A stretch of 36,964 nucleotides of DNA. Origin: an uncultured Prevotella sp. (GTDB lineage: Bacteria > Bacteroidota > Bacteroidia > Bacteroidales > Bacteroidaceae). This document shows, one piece after another, positions 16,428 through 24,387 of the stretch. The notes beneath the pieces were generated by a model, which searched no databases, was not told the origin of the DNA, and saw nothing but the letters and a program-made list of their open reading frames with translations. The stretch is taken from positions 1 to 36,964 of the forward strand of contig CAMZBS010000010.1 in the NCBI GenBank assembly GCA_947304695.1, written 5' to 3'. How positions within the stretch are numbered: position 1 is the stretch's first letter; every line of letters starts with the position of its first letter. The position numbers were made by a program, and so were the translations under genes.

Positions 16428-17531
16428 ATGATAAAGTTCCTCGATCTTCAGAAGGTAAATGCACAGTATCGTGCCGAAATAGGCGATGCGCTGAGTCGTG
16501 TGGCCGATTCGGGCTATTATCTTCGTGGGGCGGAGAACGAACGGTTCGAGAGGCAGTATGCCGACTATATAGGCACGCGCCACTGTGTGGGATGCGGCAA
16601 CGGGCTTGACGCGCTGGCCCTGATCTACCGGGCTTACATAGAAATGGGGGTGATGAAAGAGGGCGATGAGGTCATCGTTCCGGCCAACACCTTCATTGCC
16701 TCCATCCTCGCTATCACGCAAAACGGCCTGGTGCCTGTACTGGCCGAACCGCGCTGGGACACGCTGGAACTGGACGACAGCCGTCTTGAAGCACTTGTCA
16801 CCAGTCGTACACGTTCCGTCTTGCTGGTTCATCTGTACGGAAGGTGCGCCTATACGGAAAAGATAGCTGAACTGTGCAGCAGGCACAATCTGAAACTGGT
16901 GGAGGACAACGCCCAGGCCCACGGCTGTCGCTGTGGTGACGGACGCCGTACAGGCAGTCTGGGCGATGCTGCGGGTCACAGCTTCTATCCTGGGAAGAAC
17001 CTGGGAGCATTGGGCGACGGCGGGGCGGTGACAACCAACGATGAAGAGCTGGCAGCAACAATCAGGGCACTGGCCAACTACGGTATGCAGACCAAATACG
17101 TGTGCCGCTATCAGGGACGCAACAGCCGTCTCGACGAGGTGCAGGCCGCTGTGCTTTCGGCGAAGCTGCAGCATCTGGATGCCGACAACCGCAAACGACG
17201 CGAGGTGGCGCAGGTCTACATTGAAGGCATCCGTCATGCCGACATCATGTTGCCTGTTGTACTGCCACAGGAGCAGAATGTGTTCCATGTGTTTCCCGTC
17301 CTGTCGCCCCGTCGCGATGCCCTGCAGGACTATCTGCGGCAACATGGTGTGGAGACACTGATACACTATCCGGTGCCGCCCCACCGCCAGGAATGCTATA
17401 AGGAATGGGCTGGCTTGTCGCTGCCCGTCACTGAGAAGATACACCAGCAGGAACTCAGCCTGCCCATCAGTCCGGTGCTCACCGTAGAGGAAGCACGCGA
17501 AGTGGTGAGGCTGGTCAACCTGTTTAAATAA
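16428..17531 (+). CDS. DegT/DnrJ/EryC1-family sugar-nucleotide aminotransferase
   Basis: 367 residues. PLP-dependent fold type I enzyme that aminates a keto sugar nucleotide. Visible motifs are CGNGLDALALIYRA (phosphate-binding loop, ~62-75), VIVPANTFIAS (~84-94), VEDNAQAHG (~156-164) and FYPGKNLGALGDGGA with the Schiff-base lysine K190. The overall pattern is closest to the FdtB/QdtB group, which makes dTDP-3-amino-3,6-dideoxyhexoses, but the specificity is an inference. No matching keto-isomerase or N-acetyltransferase is in the window, so the substrate must come from genes elsewhere. It lies 9 bp after the acyltransferase and 9 bp before the kinase-like gene. Confidence 0.88.
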   Translation: MIKFLDLQKVNAQYRAEIGDALSRVADSGYYLRGAENERFERQYADYIGTRHCVGCGNGLDALALIYRAYIEMGVMKEGDEVIVPANTFIASILAITQNGLVPVLAEPRWDTLELDDSRLEALVTSRTRSVLLVHLYGRCAYTEKIAELCSRHNLKLVEDNAQAHGCRCGDGRRTGSLGDAAGHSFYPGKNLGALGDGGAVTTNDEELAATIRALANYGMQTKYVCRYQGRNSRLDEVQAAVLSAKLQHLDADNRKRREVAQVYIEGIRHADIMLPVVLPQEQNVFHVFPVLSPRRDALQDYLRQHGVETLIHYPVPPHRQECYKEWAGLSLPVTEKIHQQELSLPISPVLTVEEAREVVRLVNLFK

Positions 17532-17540
17532 TAAACTGTC

Positions 17541-18296
17541 ATGCAGATCACGGTCAGTAACGATTTCTGCCAGCTGGAACCCTGGCTCCGCAGCGTGCCG
17601 CAGCTGTTCAGCAACGGTGAGGGCGAGCTGCTCTACCAGGGCCGCAACACGGTGAGGGTCTACCGCAAGGACGGTCTGCTGCTGGTGGTGAAGCAGTTCA
17701 AACGCCATAACTGGCTGAAACGCTTCGTCTACACCTTCCTCAGAAAGAACAAGGCGCGGCGTGCCTACGAGAATGCCAGTCAGTTGCGGCAGCACGGCTA
17801 CAGCACGCCTCAGGAGGTGGCTTGCATGGAAGAACGCCACTGGTGTACCATCCGGCAGGTCTACTACGTCTGTCTATACACCGAGGCACAGCCCATCCGT
17901 CCGCGACTCATAGAGCAGGAACCGTTCGACCAACCGTTGGCTACGGCCTATGCACGCTTCGTGGCTCGGATGCATGAGGCTGGTGTGCTGCACCGTGACC
18001 TCAATCCCACCAACGTGCTCTATACTGTTCAGGCCGATGGGCAGTATGCCTTCGAGCTGATCGACATCAACCGCATGGAGTTCTTCGACGGACCTGTGCC
18101 CAAGCCCGAATCGATGGAGAACCTGACGCTGTTCTACTGGATTACGCCCGCCTACCTGTTTATATTAAAGGAGTATGCCGCTGCACGCGGATGGACCGAC
18201 GACGACATTGCTGAGGCCATCCGCATCAAGGAACGACACGACAGGAACTGGGTGAGGCGCAAGCGCATCACACATCCGTTCAGCTATAAAAGATAA
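17541..18296 (+). CDS. WaaP/Kdo-kinase-like lipopolysaccharide kinase
   Basis: 251 residues with a protein-kinase-like fold. Candidate ATP-binding lysine is K51 (LLVVKQFKR). The catalytic loop is HRDLNPTNVL with D153, and the metal-binding aspartate is D175 in LIDINRM, replacing DFG as in LPS core heptose and Kdo kinases. The family phosphorylates inner-core sugars using ATP in the cytoplasm. Which sugar is phosphorylated is unknown; Kdo is a reasonable guess for Bacteroidales. It sits between the aminotransferase and a glycosyltransferase in the same operon, 1 bp before the latter. Confidence 0.84.
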   Translation: MQITVSNDFCQLEPWLRSVPQLFSNGEGELLYQGRNTVRVYRKDGLLLVVKQFKRHNWLKRFVYTFLRKNKARRAYENASQLRQHGYSTPQEVACMEERHWCTIRQVYYVCLYTEAQPIRPRLIEQEPFDQPLATAYARFVARMHEAGVLHRDLNPTNVLYTVQADGQYAFELIDINRMEFFDGPVPKPESMENLTLFYWITPAYLFILKEYAAARGWTDDDIAEAIRIKERHDRNWVRRKRITHPFSYKR

Positions 18297-18297
18297 G

Positions 18298-19311
18298 ATG
18301 AAGAAGTATTTTATTGAAGTAGGAACCGTCAACAAGGCCAAGGAAGACATTGACGAGATTTGTAGGCGCGAAGGCTTCTGCAACCTGACAAGCCGCAATT
18401 TCGGTCATGGAGGTGTGGGCCGTTTCATGACCAAGCTGGTCAGCGTGTGCCGTATTCCCATGCAGCTCAAGAAGGGCGACCTGCTCTTCCTACAGTATCC
18501 CATGAAGAAATTCTACAAGATGGCTTGCCTGCTGGCCAAGATGAAAGGAGCCCGTGTGGTGACGGTGATTCACGACCTGGGTGCTTTCCGGCGCCATAAG
18601 TTGACGCCGCAGCAGGAGAACCGCCGTCTTGCCAAGACCGACTTCCTCATTGTCCATAACCCCACCATGCGCGACTATCTCATCAAGCATGGCTTCAAGG
18701 GCGGCATTCATTGTCTGCAAATATTCGACTATCTGTCGGATGTGGCGGTTCGTCCGGAAGTGTCGGAGTCTCTCTCAACTTTGAGGAAAGCCCCGTGGCG
18801 CGTGGTCTACGCCGGACATCTGGGACGCTGGCGCAACGAGTTCCTCTATAAGATGGCCCCCGTCATCAACGGGTGGCAAATGGATCTCTATGGAAAGGGC
18901 TTTGAGGCTGAGGCTAACAACTGTCAGCAGCTGACCTATCACGGCTTCATGCCCAGCGATGAGTTTATTGCCAAGGTCGAAGCCGACTTCGGACTGGTGT
19001 GGGACGGCAGCTCTGTCGATGAGTGTACGGGCGACTGGGGCGAGTATCTGCGCATCAACGACCCCCACAAGACGTCGTTCTACCTGCGTGCCGGCATACC
19101 TGTGATTGTATGGAAGCAGGCTGCTATGGCTCCTTTCATTGAGGAACAGGGCGTGGGCATTGCCGTCGACAGCCTTTCAGAGATAGACAGCCGTCTGGCA
19201 GCCTTGTCGGTAGAGGATTACAAGCAGATGCGACATGCAGCCTGGCTCATGTCCCAACGTCTGGCTGAAGGATATTATATTAAGGAGGGACTGAAGGCTG
19301 CCATGCTATGA
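18298..19311 (+). CDS. WbbI/Gtf3-like glycosyltransferase (possible galactofuranosyl- or glucosyltransferase)
   Basis: 337 residues with a GT-B type layout. The N-terminal half contains LLFLQYPMKKFYK (~62-74) and VVTVIHDLGAFRRH (~87-100). The C-terminal half contains VVYAGHLGRW, MDLYGKGFE and LVWDGSSVDECTGDWGEYL (233-251), followed by INDPHKTSFYLRAGIPVIVW (253-272). That final block is the signature shared by WbbI (beta-1,6-galactofuranosyltransferase) and streptococcal Gtf3. A UDP-galactopyranose mutase 6 kb away in the same locus favours UDP-Galf as donor, but UDP-Glc is not excluded. It overlaps the next gene by 4 bp. Confidence 0.8.
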   Translation: MKKYFIEVGTVNKAKEDIDEICRREGFCNLTSRNFGHGGVGRFMTKLVSVCRIPMQLKKGDLLFLQYPMKKFYKMACLLAKMKGARVVTVIHDLGAFRRHKLTPQQENRRLAKTDFLIVHNPTMRDYLIKHGFKGGIHCLQIFDYLSDVAVRPEVSESLSTLRKAPWRVVYAGHLGRWRNEFLYKMAPVINGWQMDLYGKGFEAEANNCQQLTYHGFMPSDEFIAKVEADFGLVWDGSSVDECTGDWGEYLRINDPHKTSFYLRAGIPVIVWKQAAMAPFIEEQGVGIAVDSLSEIDSRLAALSVEDYKQMRHAAWLMSQRLAEGYYIKEGLKAAML

Positions 19312-20357
19312 TGAAAGTAAGATTCATGCCCTACCGTGAAGGCCTGGCCACCATTATGCACCGCCAGACACCCAGCCACAACCTACGCTCACAGGACGGT
19401 CGCTATGAGTTCTGTCTGGACGACTCGCTCGAAGAGGCCGACTTCTGGGTAGTTCAGGGCAAGGGCGTGCGTGAGGTGCAGACCTGCCGGGTGGCTCCTG
19501 AGAACACCATCCTGCTCACTACTGAACCCCGTTCGGTACTGGTCTATCCACAACGATACATCGACCAGTTCGGCTTGGTGGTCACCTGTCAGGCTCAGAT
19601 GCGGCATCCCAACATGATCTTCGGCCCCGCTATCCTGCCTTGGTTCGTGGGCTATAAGCCCGACGGGTATGGTGGCTACATCTGGTCGAAGGACTACGAT
19701 TCGCTCTGTGCTTCCTCCGACCCTTCGGAGAAGACCAGGCTGATTTCTGTTATCACCAGCAACAAGGCTTTTACACGCGGGCATCTGGACCGCATCAAGT
19801 TCGTGGAGAAATTGAAGGAGCACTACGGCAGTCAGATTGACATCTTCGGGCGGGGCTTCCGTCCGTTCGACGACAAATGGGACGTGCTGCGGCCCTACCG
19901 TTACCACATCGCCATTGAGAACTCGTCGCAGCTGTACTACTGGACAGAAAAGATCAGTGACTGCTATCTCACTGAGACCTTTCCTTTCTATTACGGCTGT
20001 ACCAATCTGGCCGAATACTTCCCCATGGAGGCATTCGAACCCATTGACATCCGCCAGCCTGAGCAGGCCATCGACATCATTGACCAAACCATTGCTACCC
20101 ACCGCTATGAACAGTCACGGCAGCTGCTGGCCAGTTGCAAGCAGATGGTGCTTGGGCCTTACAACATGTTTGAGTATGTGGCCCGTCTGTGCGACCAGAT
20201 GAACCCTGCTGCAAAGAAACAGCAGGTGACCATTCATCCCTGCCGTTCGGGACTGGACTGGGAAAACTTCGTGAATTATTCGTTCAAACAGAACTATTAT
20301 AAAATAAGGACAAAACTGCATTATCTGAAATATGGAAACAAATTACAGCAATCCTGA
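19308..20357 (+). CDS. GT10-family glycosyltransferase (fucosyltransferase-like)
   Basis: 349 residues. The hallmark GT10 C-terminal region is present: PYRYHIAIENSSQLYYWTEK (196-215) then ISDCYLTETFPFYYGCTNLAEYFP (216-239), in which a conserved Lys and Glu position the nucleotide sugar. The N-terminal acceptor-binding half is less conserved, as usual for the family. GT10 enzymes transfer fucose from GDP-fucose in alpha-1,3/1,4 linkage, although some bacterial members may use other donors. ATG choices at 19308 and 19311 are adjacent; the first overlaps the stop of the preceding gene. Its 3' end overlaps the LicD gene by 26 bp. Confidence 0.83.
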   Translation: MMKVRFMPYREGLATIMHRQTPSHNLRSQDGRYEFCLDDSLEEADFWVVQGKGVREVQTCRVAPENTILLTTEPRSVLVYPQRYIDQFGLVVTCQAQMRHPNMIFGPAILPWFVGYKPDGYGGYIWSKDYDSLCASSDPSEKTRLISVITSNKAFTRGHLDRIKFVEKLKEHYGSQIDIFGRGFRPFDDKWDVLRPYRYHIAIENSSQLYYWTEKISDCYLTETFPFYYGCTNLAEYFPMEAFEPIDIRQPEQAIDIIDQTIATHRYEQSRQLLASCKQMVLGPYNMFEYVARLCDQMNPAAKKQQVTIHPCRSGLDWENFVNYSFKQNYYKIRTKLHYLKYGNKLQQS

Positions 20358-21225
20358 AGAACAGGCAAAAGCACTGCATGGAGACCGAATCAATGAAGAA
20401 ACACGTGAAATTCAACAACATCTGCTTGGCATACTAAAGGCCATCGACCAGGTTTGTCGTGAGCATCATCTCCGTTATTACCTCTTTGCGGGTACTATGC
20501 TTGGTGCCATGCGACATAAGGGCTTTGTGCCTTGGGATGACGATGCCGACGTAGCGATGCCGCGTCCCGATTATGAAGTATTCTTGAAACATGCCAACGA
20601 GTGGTTGCCTGAGCGTTATGAGTTGGTGAGTCCAGGCCATCCCGACAACTATCCCTACTGTTTTGCCCGTGTGCAGGATGGCAACACAACCTATATCCCC
20701 CGTCGCAGCTTCCCGTTTGTGGGTGGTCTGCCCGTCGATGTGTTCCCCATCGATGGCATGGTAGGACCGGGCTTCCGCCGCTGGTGGCATTATTTCCGCT
20801 ATCGGTTGTACTGGAAACTGCTTTATTTCTCGCAGACCGATCCCTATAAGCATGGCAAGGGCTTTCGCAGCGTGATGACTATTGCAATAAGAAAGATACT
20901 GCCCCCGCTGTTCTTGCACAGAAAGGTGAAGGAGGTATGCATGGAATTTAAGTATGAAGGTAGCGCACTGCTGGCCGACAATGACAACCGTCCGGAGCGT
21001 GGCATCCTGCCCAAAGAGGTTTATGGAGACCCCACTCCCATTGAGTTTGCCGGTGAAACGCTGATGACGGTAGCCGATCCCGACGCCTATCTTCGCTATT
21101 GTTATGGCAATTACATGGAAATACCTAAAGTTATCCCCCAGACTTTCTTCCGCTATTTGAGTTTGGATAAGCCCTGGAGGGAATACCTGAAGGAACAGGA
21201 AGAGCAGGAGGTCAGGAACGTTTAA
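20332..21225 (+). CDS. LicD family phospho-alcohol transferase, copy 1
   Basis: 297 residues. The nucleotidyltransferase-like LicD core is clear: HLRYYLFAGTMLGAMRHKG (46-64) and FVPWDDDADVAM (65-76) carrying the metal-binding aspartates, then GLPVDVFPIDG. LicD proteins transfer phosphorylcholine or related groups from CDP-alcohols onto glycans, and many homologues have unknown donors. With a cytidylyltransferase and a TagF-like protein nearby, this copy probably adds a phospho-alcohol to the glycan built by the upstream genes. The 26-bp overlap with the GT10 gene supports coupled expression. It is the last gene of the plus-strand operon and converges, with a 14-bp overlap, on the TagF-like gene. 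Confidence 0.85.
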   Translation: METNYSNPEEQAKALHGDRINEETREIQQHLLGILKAIDQVCREHHLRYYLFAGTMLGAMRHKGFVPWDDDADVAMPRPDYEVFLKHANEWLPERYELVSPGHPDNYPYCFARVQDGNTTYIPRRSFPFVGGLPVDVFPIDGMVGPGFRRWWHYFRYRLYWKLLYFSQTDPYKHGKGFRSVMTIAIRKILPPLFLHRKVKEVCMEFKYEGSALLADNDNRPERGILPKEVYGDPTPIEFAGETLMTVADPDAYLRYCYGNYMEIPKVIPQTFFRYLSLDKPWREYLKEQEEQEVRNV

Positions 21226-22258
21226 CCCTTCCGAACGTCTTGATGCTTACATACCTGCGCCACAGGTTGAGCCTGCGCTTCTCAGGCACACCGTAACGCT
21301 CAATGTATTGGTGAACTCCATCAATCATGCGTTCAGCGCAGCGACCATCAGTATATGGGTCATAGTTCGCTATGATCCATTTTCTTTTCTTCTCCAGTTC
21401 TTCGTCGGAAAAGATTTCATGATATGCCTGTAAGAGTTGCGAAGCATCGTTGATGTCTTTCCAATAAGGATTCTGACTTACGGTATTGAGCGTGATGACA
21501 GGCTTGTCGAGCAGCAGCATTTCGTAGATGGTAGACGAAGTGTCGCTGATCATTGCATCGGCCATGAGCATGTATTTCGACACGGCGAAATCGTCTTCAA
21601 AGAGAATGTTCTCATGAGACAATGCCTTGTATTCGTCAACCCAGGACTGTTGTGTAAGAGGATGTAGCTTGATCAGCAGGAGCACCTGCTCCTTTTCTAC
21701 CAGTTGGAGAAGCGCCTGCTTGATTTTGGGCAGCGATGTGAGGCGGGGAGAGAATGTGGGAGCATAAAGAACAATGCGTTGACAGCCATGCTGTTGAAGC
21801 AGCTGCCTTCTCTCATTGTCAAAGTCCTGACGGTGGCGGGCTATCCAGTCCTGACGAGTCCAACCTGTCTCTACAACCTCGAAGTCGCTATAGTGCTTCT
21901 TTAGTTTCAGGAACTCCTGGGTGAAGTAAGGCCCCTGCGTCATGTAGATGTCAAAGTAGTTGCGTATGCGGAACTGGTCCCGCTTCTCTGCGGCATAACC
22001 GTGGAAGATGCTGCATTTTACGCCACTCAAATAGTAGGGGACTATGTTGCCCGGAGCAAAGATGCAATCAGGATGAAAGTCGTATGCTTCCTGCATGGAG
22101 TGAGTCCAGCTGACCTTTCCGTCAAGTGGAAACACAGGAATCTTTGGCTGATGAACATACCACAGCACTTCATGACCGCCCTGTCGGTCAGCCTCTTCCT
22201 GTAGCGGTCTGACAATGTCGACAGCATATTTGTTTTCACAAAACAGTAGGATTCTCAT
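21212..22258 (-). CDS. TagF-like CDP-glycerol glycerophosphotransferase family protein
   Basis: 348 residues, corresponding to the catalytic half of TagF-type enzymes. It shows FHGYAAEKRDQ (~85-95, with the general-base-type His), VLYAPTFSPRL (163-173), LIKLHP (195-200), and SDTSSTIYEMLLLDKPVI (238-255), the last being the strongest family signature. Family members transfer glycerol-phosphate or ribitol-phosphate from CDP-alcohols in wall teichoic acid and capsule synthesis. A single-domain version in a Gram-negative glycan locus suggests addition of one or a few phospho-polyol units. Its start overlaps the stop of the second LicD gene by 4 bp, so the two form an operon on the minus strand. 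Confidence 0.83.
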   Translation of the reverse strand: MRILLFCENKYAVDIVRPLQEEADRQGGHEVLWYVHQPKIPVFPLDGKVSWTHSMQEAYDFHPDCIFAPGNIVPYYLSGVKCSIFHGYAAEKRDQFRIRNYFDIYMTQGPYFTQEFLKLKKHYSDFEVVETGWTRQDWIARHRQDFDNERRQLLQQHGCQRIVLYAPTFSPRLTSLPKIKQALLQLVEKEQVLLLIKLHPLTQQSWVDEYKALSHENILFEDDFAVSKYMLMADAMISDTSSTIYEMLLLDKPVITLNTVSQNPYWKDINDASQLLQAYHEIFSDEELEKKRKWIIANYDPYTDGRCAERMIDGVHQYIERYGVPEKRRLNLWRRYVSIKTFGRVKRS

Positions 22259-23172
22259 CTTTTGATTTTGGCTATAAAACGTTTGAACAGCGAACTTCTG
22301 TATTCTTTTTGCACTTCAGGCAGAATATCCCGGTAGTCACGCTTGGCATCAATGACCAAATGACCATGCAGCGTATCGTCCCGCATGGGTGTCATATAGT
22401 TGTCGCCGTATTGGGTTCTCAGATATACATCCCAACCTGCCGGAGCTGGAACTTTCAGGTCTTCAAAGTCCAGCCAGACGGTTTCTTTATAGATTTCCTT
22501 GGGATAGATCAGACTGGTGCCGCTGAATGCCAAAGCACCTACATTGTCATAGTCATTCACGGGAAACTGACGGAACAGATCCTCAGCTTCTTTAAAGATT
22601 GTTGACCAGCCTCGGCGTGCTATCTCACGACGGGCTTTCATCTTACGAAAGACAAGTCCAAGACGTCCTGAGGCCAGGACGTTTGTATTTTTTGCTTTGA
22701 GGAACCGCAAAATACGGCGGCTTTTGTGCAGGGCATCCTCCACAAGGGAAGTGTCCTGGGGAACGCCTTCCATGGGAAACACATCGATGAAGATGCCCTG
22801 ATGGAATGGCTGAAAACAGTCGCTCGGACGAATGGCAGCCGTACCATCCATGCGCAGTTGTGCATGACTGCGATAATAATCGGTGTCAGAATATGCTGTC
22901 TGATAAAAGTAAGGAGGTTGAAAAGCCTTTGGTGCTATTTCAAGCAAGCGGTCATAATCTTCGCGCATCATTGCCACATCCACATCATCATCCCAGGGAA
23001 TGAATCCCTGATGCCTGACGGCCCCCAGCAAAGTACCACCGTCAATCCAGCAATGCAGGTTGTGCTCCTGACACACATCGATGAACTTCTTGAGCAAGTC
23101 AAGTTGTACCTGCCATAGTTCCTGCAAAGCAGGGTCTGACTGATAGCCTGTTTTTTCTCTTATTTTATGCAT
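22255..23172 (-). CDS. LicD family phospho-alcohol transferase, copy 2
   Basis: 305 residues. The LicD core is [19 protein letters not shown] (38-56) and [12 protein letters not shown] (57-68), followed by [11 protein letters not shown]. It is clearly diverged from copy 1, so the two probably serve different donors or acceptors. The first gene of a two-gene minus-strand operon with the TagF-like protein. A TACCTTTGT box lies about 20 nt upstream of the ATG at 23172. The intergenic region is shared with the divergent aminotransferase/cytidylyltransferase operon, which suggests co-regulation of donor synthesis and transfer. Confidence 0.85.
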   Translation of the reverse strand: MHKIREKTGYQSDPALQELWQVQLDLLKKFIDVCQEHNLHCWIDGGTLLGAVRHQGFIPWDDDVDVAMMREDYDRLLEIAPKAFQPPYFYQTAYSDTDYYRSHAQLRMDGTAAIRPSDCFQPFHQGIFIDVFPMEGVPQDTSLVEDALHKSRRILRFLKAKNTNVLASGRLGLVFRKMKARREIARRGWSTIFKEAEDLFRQFPVNDYDNVGALAFSGTSLIYPKEIYKETVWLDFEDLKVPAPAGWDVYLRTQYGDNYMTPMRDDTLHGHLVIDAKRDYRDILPEVQKEYRSSLFKRFIAKIKR

Positions 23173-23192
23173 GCCTTTCTAACTATTTGGGG

Positions 23193-23201
23193 ACAAAGGT
23201 A
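23193..23201 (-). promoter_or_regulatory. -7 box of the LicD/TagF-like operon
   Basis: Minus-strand TACCTTTGT, 20 nt before the ATG at 23172. It matches TAnnTTTG, with T in place of the usual final C. Confidence 0.6.
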
Positions 23202-23275
23202 CGAAAAAAAACATAATTCTCATTCCTTTTCAGTAAAAAGCGGTAGTGAGTATTCCATTATTTGCAATTATTTCG

Positions 23276-23284
23276 TAATTTTGC
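23276..23284 (+). promoter_or_regulatory. -7 box of the aminotransferase/cytidylyltransferase operon
   Basis: TAATTTTGC, 26 nt before the ATG at 23311. It lies within the longer open frame that begins at 23167 and so rules out that start. Confidence 0.62.
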
Positions 23285-23310
23285 ATGCAAAACAGAAAAA
23301 ACGAGAAGAA

Positions 23311-24387
23311 ATGTTGAATTTTACAGTCGGTCCTGTAATGTCAAGCGAGGCTGTCAGAGCCATTGGCGGACAGCATGTGCCTTATTTCCGCACTCCTGAG
23401 TTTTCGGAAGTGATGTTAGAAAACGAACAGTTGGTGAAGCGTTTTGCCAATGCATCCGATGAAAGCCGCGTGTGCTTTATGACCGGTTCCGGTACGGCCT
23501 CGATGGAAGCCACAATCATGAATGTGCTTACTAAGAACGACAAAGCCATTGTAGTGAATGGCGGTTCGTTTGGTGAGCGTTTTGTAGAACTTTGTCAGCT
23601 GCACCAGATTCCGTATCATGAGATAAAGCTGGAGTATGGTCATCCGCTCACCGAGCAACATTTGGCTCCGTTGGCAGGACAGGGTTTCAATGCCTTTATT
23701 GTCAACATGCATGAAACGTCTACTGGCGTGCTTTACGACATGCCTATGATCAGCCGTTTCTGCCGGGCCAACAGACTGTTGCTCGTTGTTGATGCCATCA
23801 GTGCTTTCCTGGCCGATCCCTTCGATATGACGGCTCTTGAGGCCGATGTGATGATTACCGGTTCGCAGAAGGCACTGGCCTGTCCGCCGGGTATTTCGCT
23901 CATCGTCCTTTCGTCCAGGGCTGTCGAACGTGTTGAGCAGAACCACAGCGTGTGTATGTATCTGGATCTGAAACTGGCGCTGAAGAACGGTGAGCGCGGA
24001 CAAACTCCCTTTACGCCTGCCGTGCAGACGCTGTTGCAGATCAACCAGCGGCTGCGTGACATTGAGAAAGCCGGTGGTGTGGAAAGCGAGTTGAAGCGCA
24101 TGAAGATGCTGGCACAGGACTTCCGTGAGAAGATTGCCGGGTTGCCTTTCAAGATGTTCAGCATGTCGCCATCCAATGCCGTCACATCATTGCAGCCGTC
24201 ACGCATTTCTGCTTACAACATTTTTACCACGCTGAAGGATGAGTACGGCATCTGGATTTGTCCCAATGGCGGTGAACTGCGCGATAAAGTGTTCCGTGTG
24301 GGACACCTTGGGGCATTGACCACGGCCGACAACACCACCCTTGTTGAAGCAATGAAGGACATGATGAAAAGAGGTCTGATTCAATAA
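23311..24387 (+). CDS. Class V aminotransferase (2-aminoethylphosphonate/serine-pyruvate aminotransferase-like)
   Basis: 358 residues. It opens [19 protein letters not shown], as in the PhnW/alanine-glyoxylate aminotransferase group. [16 protein letters not shown] (~54-69) binds the cofactor phosphate, VDAISAF holds the PLP-ring aspartate, and [13 protein letters not shown] carries the Schiff-base lysine K187. The reaction is PLP-dependent amination of a small keto or aldehyde substrate, or its reverse. By homology it would be called an aminoethylphosphonate transaminase, but no PEP mutase or phosphonopyruvate decarboxylase is in the window. It shares TAATG with the cytidylyltransferase start, so the amino product is a plausible substrate for CDP activation. 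The start at 23311 fits homologues and lies downstream of the promoter. Confidence 0.83.
   Translation: MLNFTVGPVMSSEAVRAIGGQHVPYFRTPEFSEVMLENEQLVKRFANASDESRVCFMTGSGTASMEATIMNVLTKNDKAIVVNGGSFGERFVELCQLHQIPYHEIKLEYGHPLTEQHLAPLAGQGFNAFIVNMHETSTGVLYDMPMISRFCRANRLLLVVDAISAFLADPFDMTALEADVMITGSQKALACPPGISLIVLSSRAVERVEQNHSVCMYLDLKLALKNGERGQTPFTPAVQTLLQINQRLRDIEKAGGVESELKRMKMLAQDFREKIAGLPFKMFSMSPSNAVTSLQPSRISAYNIFTTLKDEYGIWICPNGGELRDKVFRVGHLGALTTADNTTLVEAMKDMMKRGLIQ

Noticed and set aside
15429..17840. An 803-codon open frame on the minus strand, antisense to the acyltransferase, aminotransferase and kinase-like genes.
   Set aside because: The three plus-strand genes have clear family motifs and tight operon spacing. 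The antisense translation has no recognisable domain and is rich in His, Val and Gln, as expected from the complement of biased codons.
23311..24387. Calling a phosphonate biosynthesis operon from the PhnW-like aminotransferase.
   Set aside because: No PEP mutase or phosphonopyruvate decarboxylase is present, and the linked cytidylyltransferase is of TagD type. It is retained only as one hypothesis.
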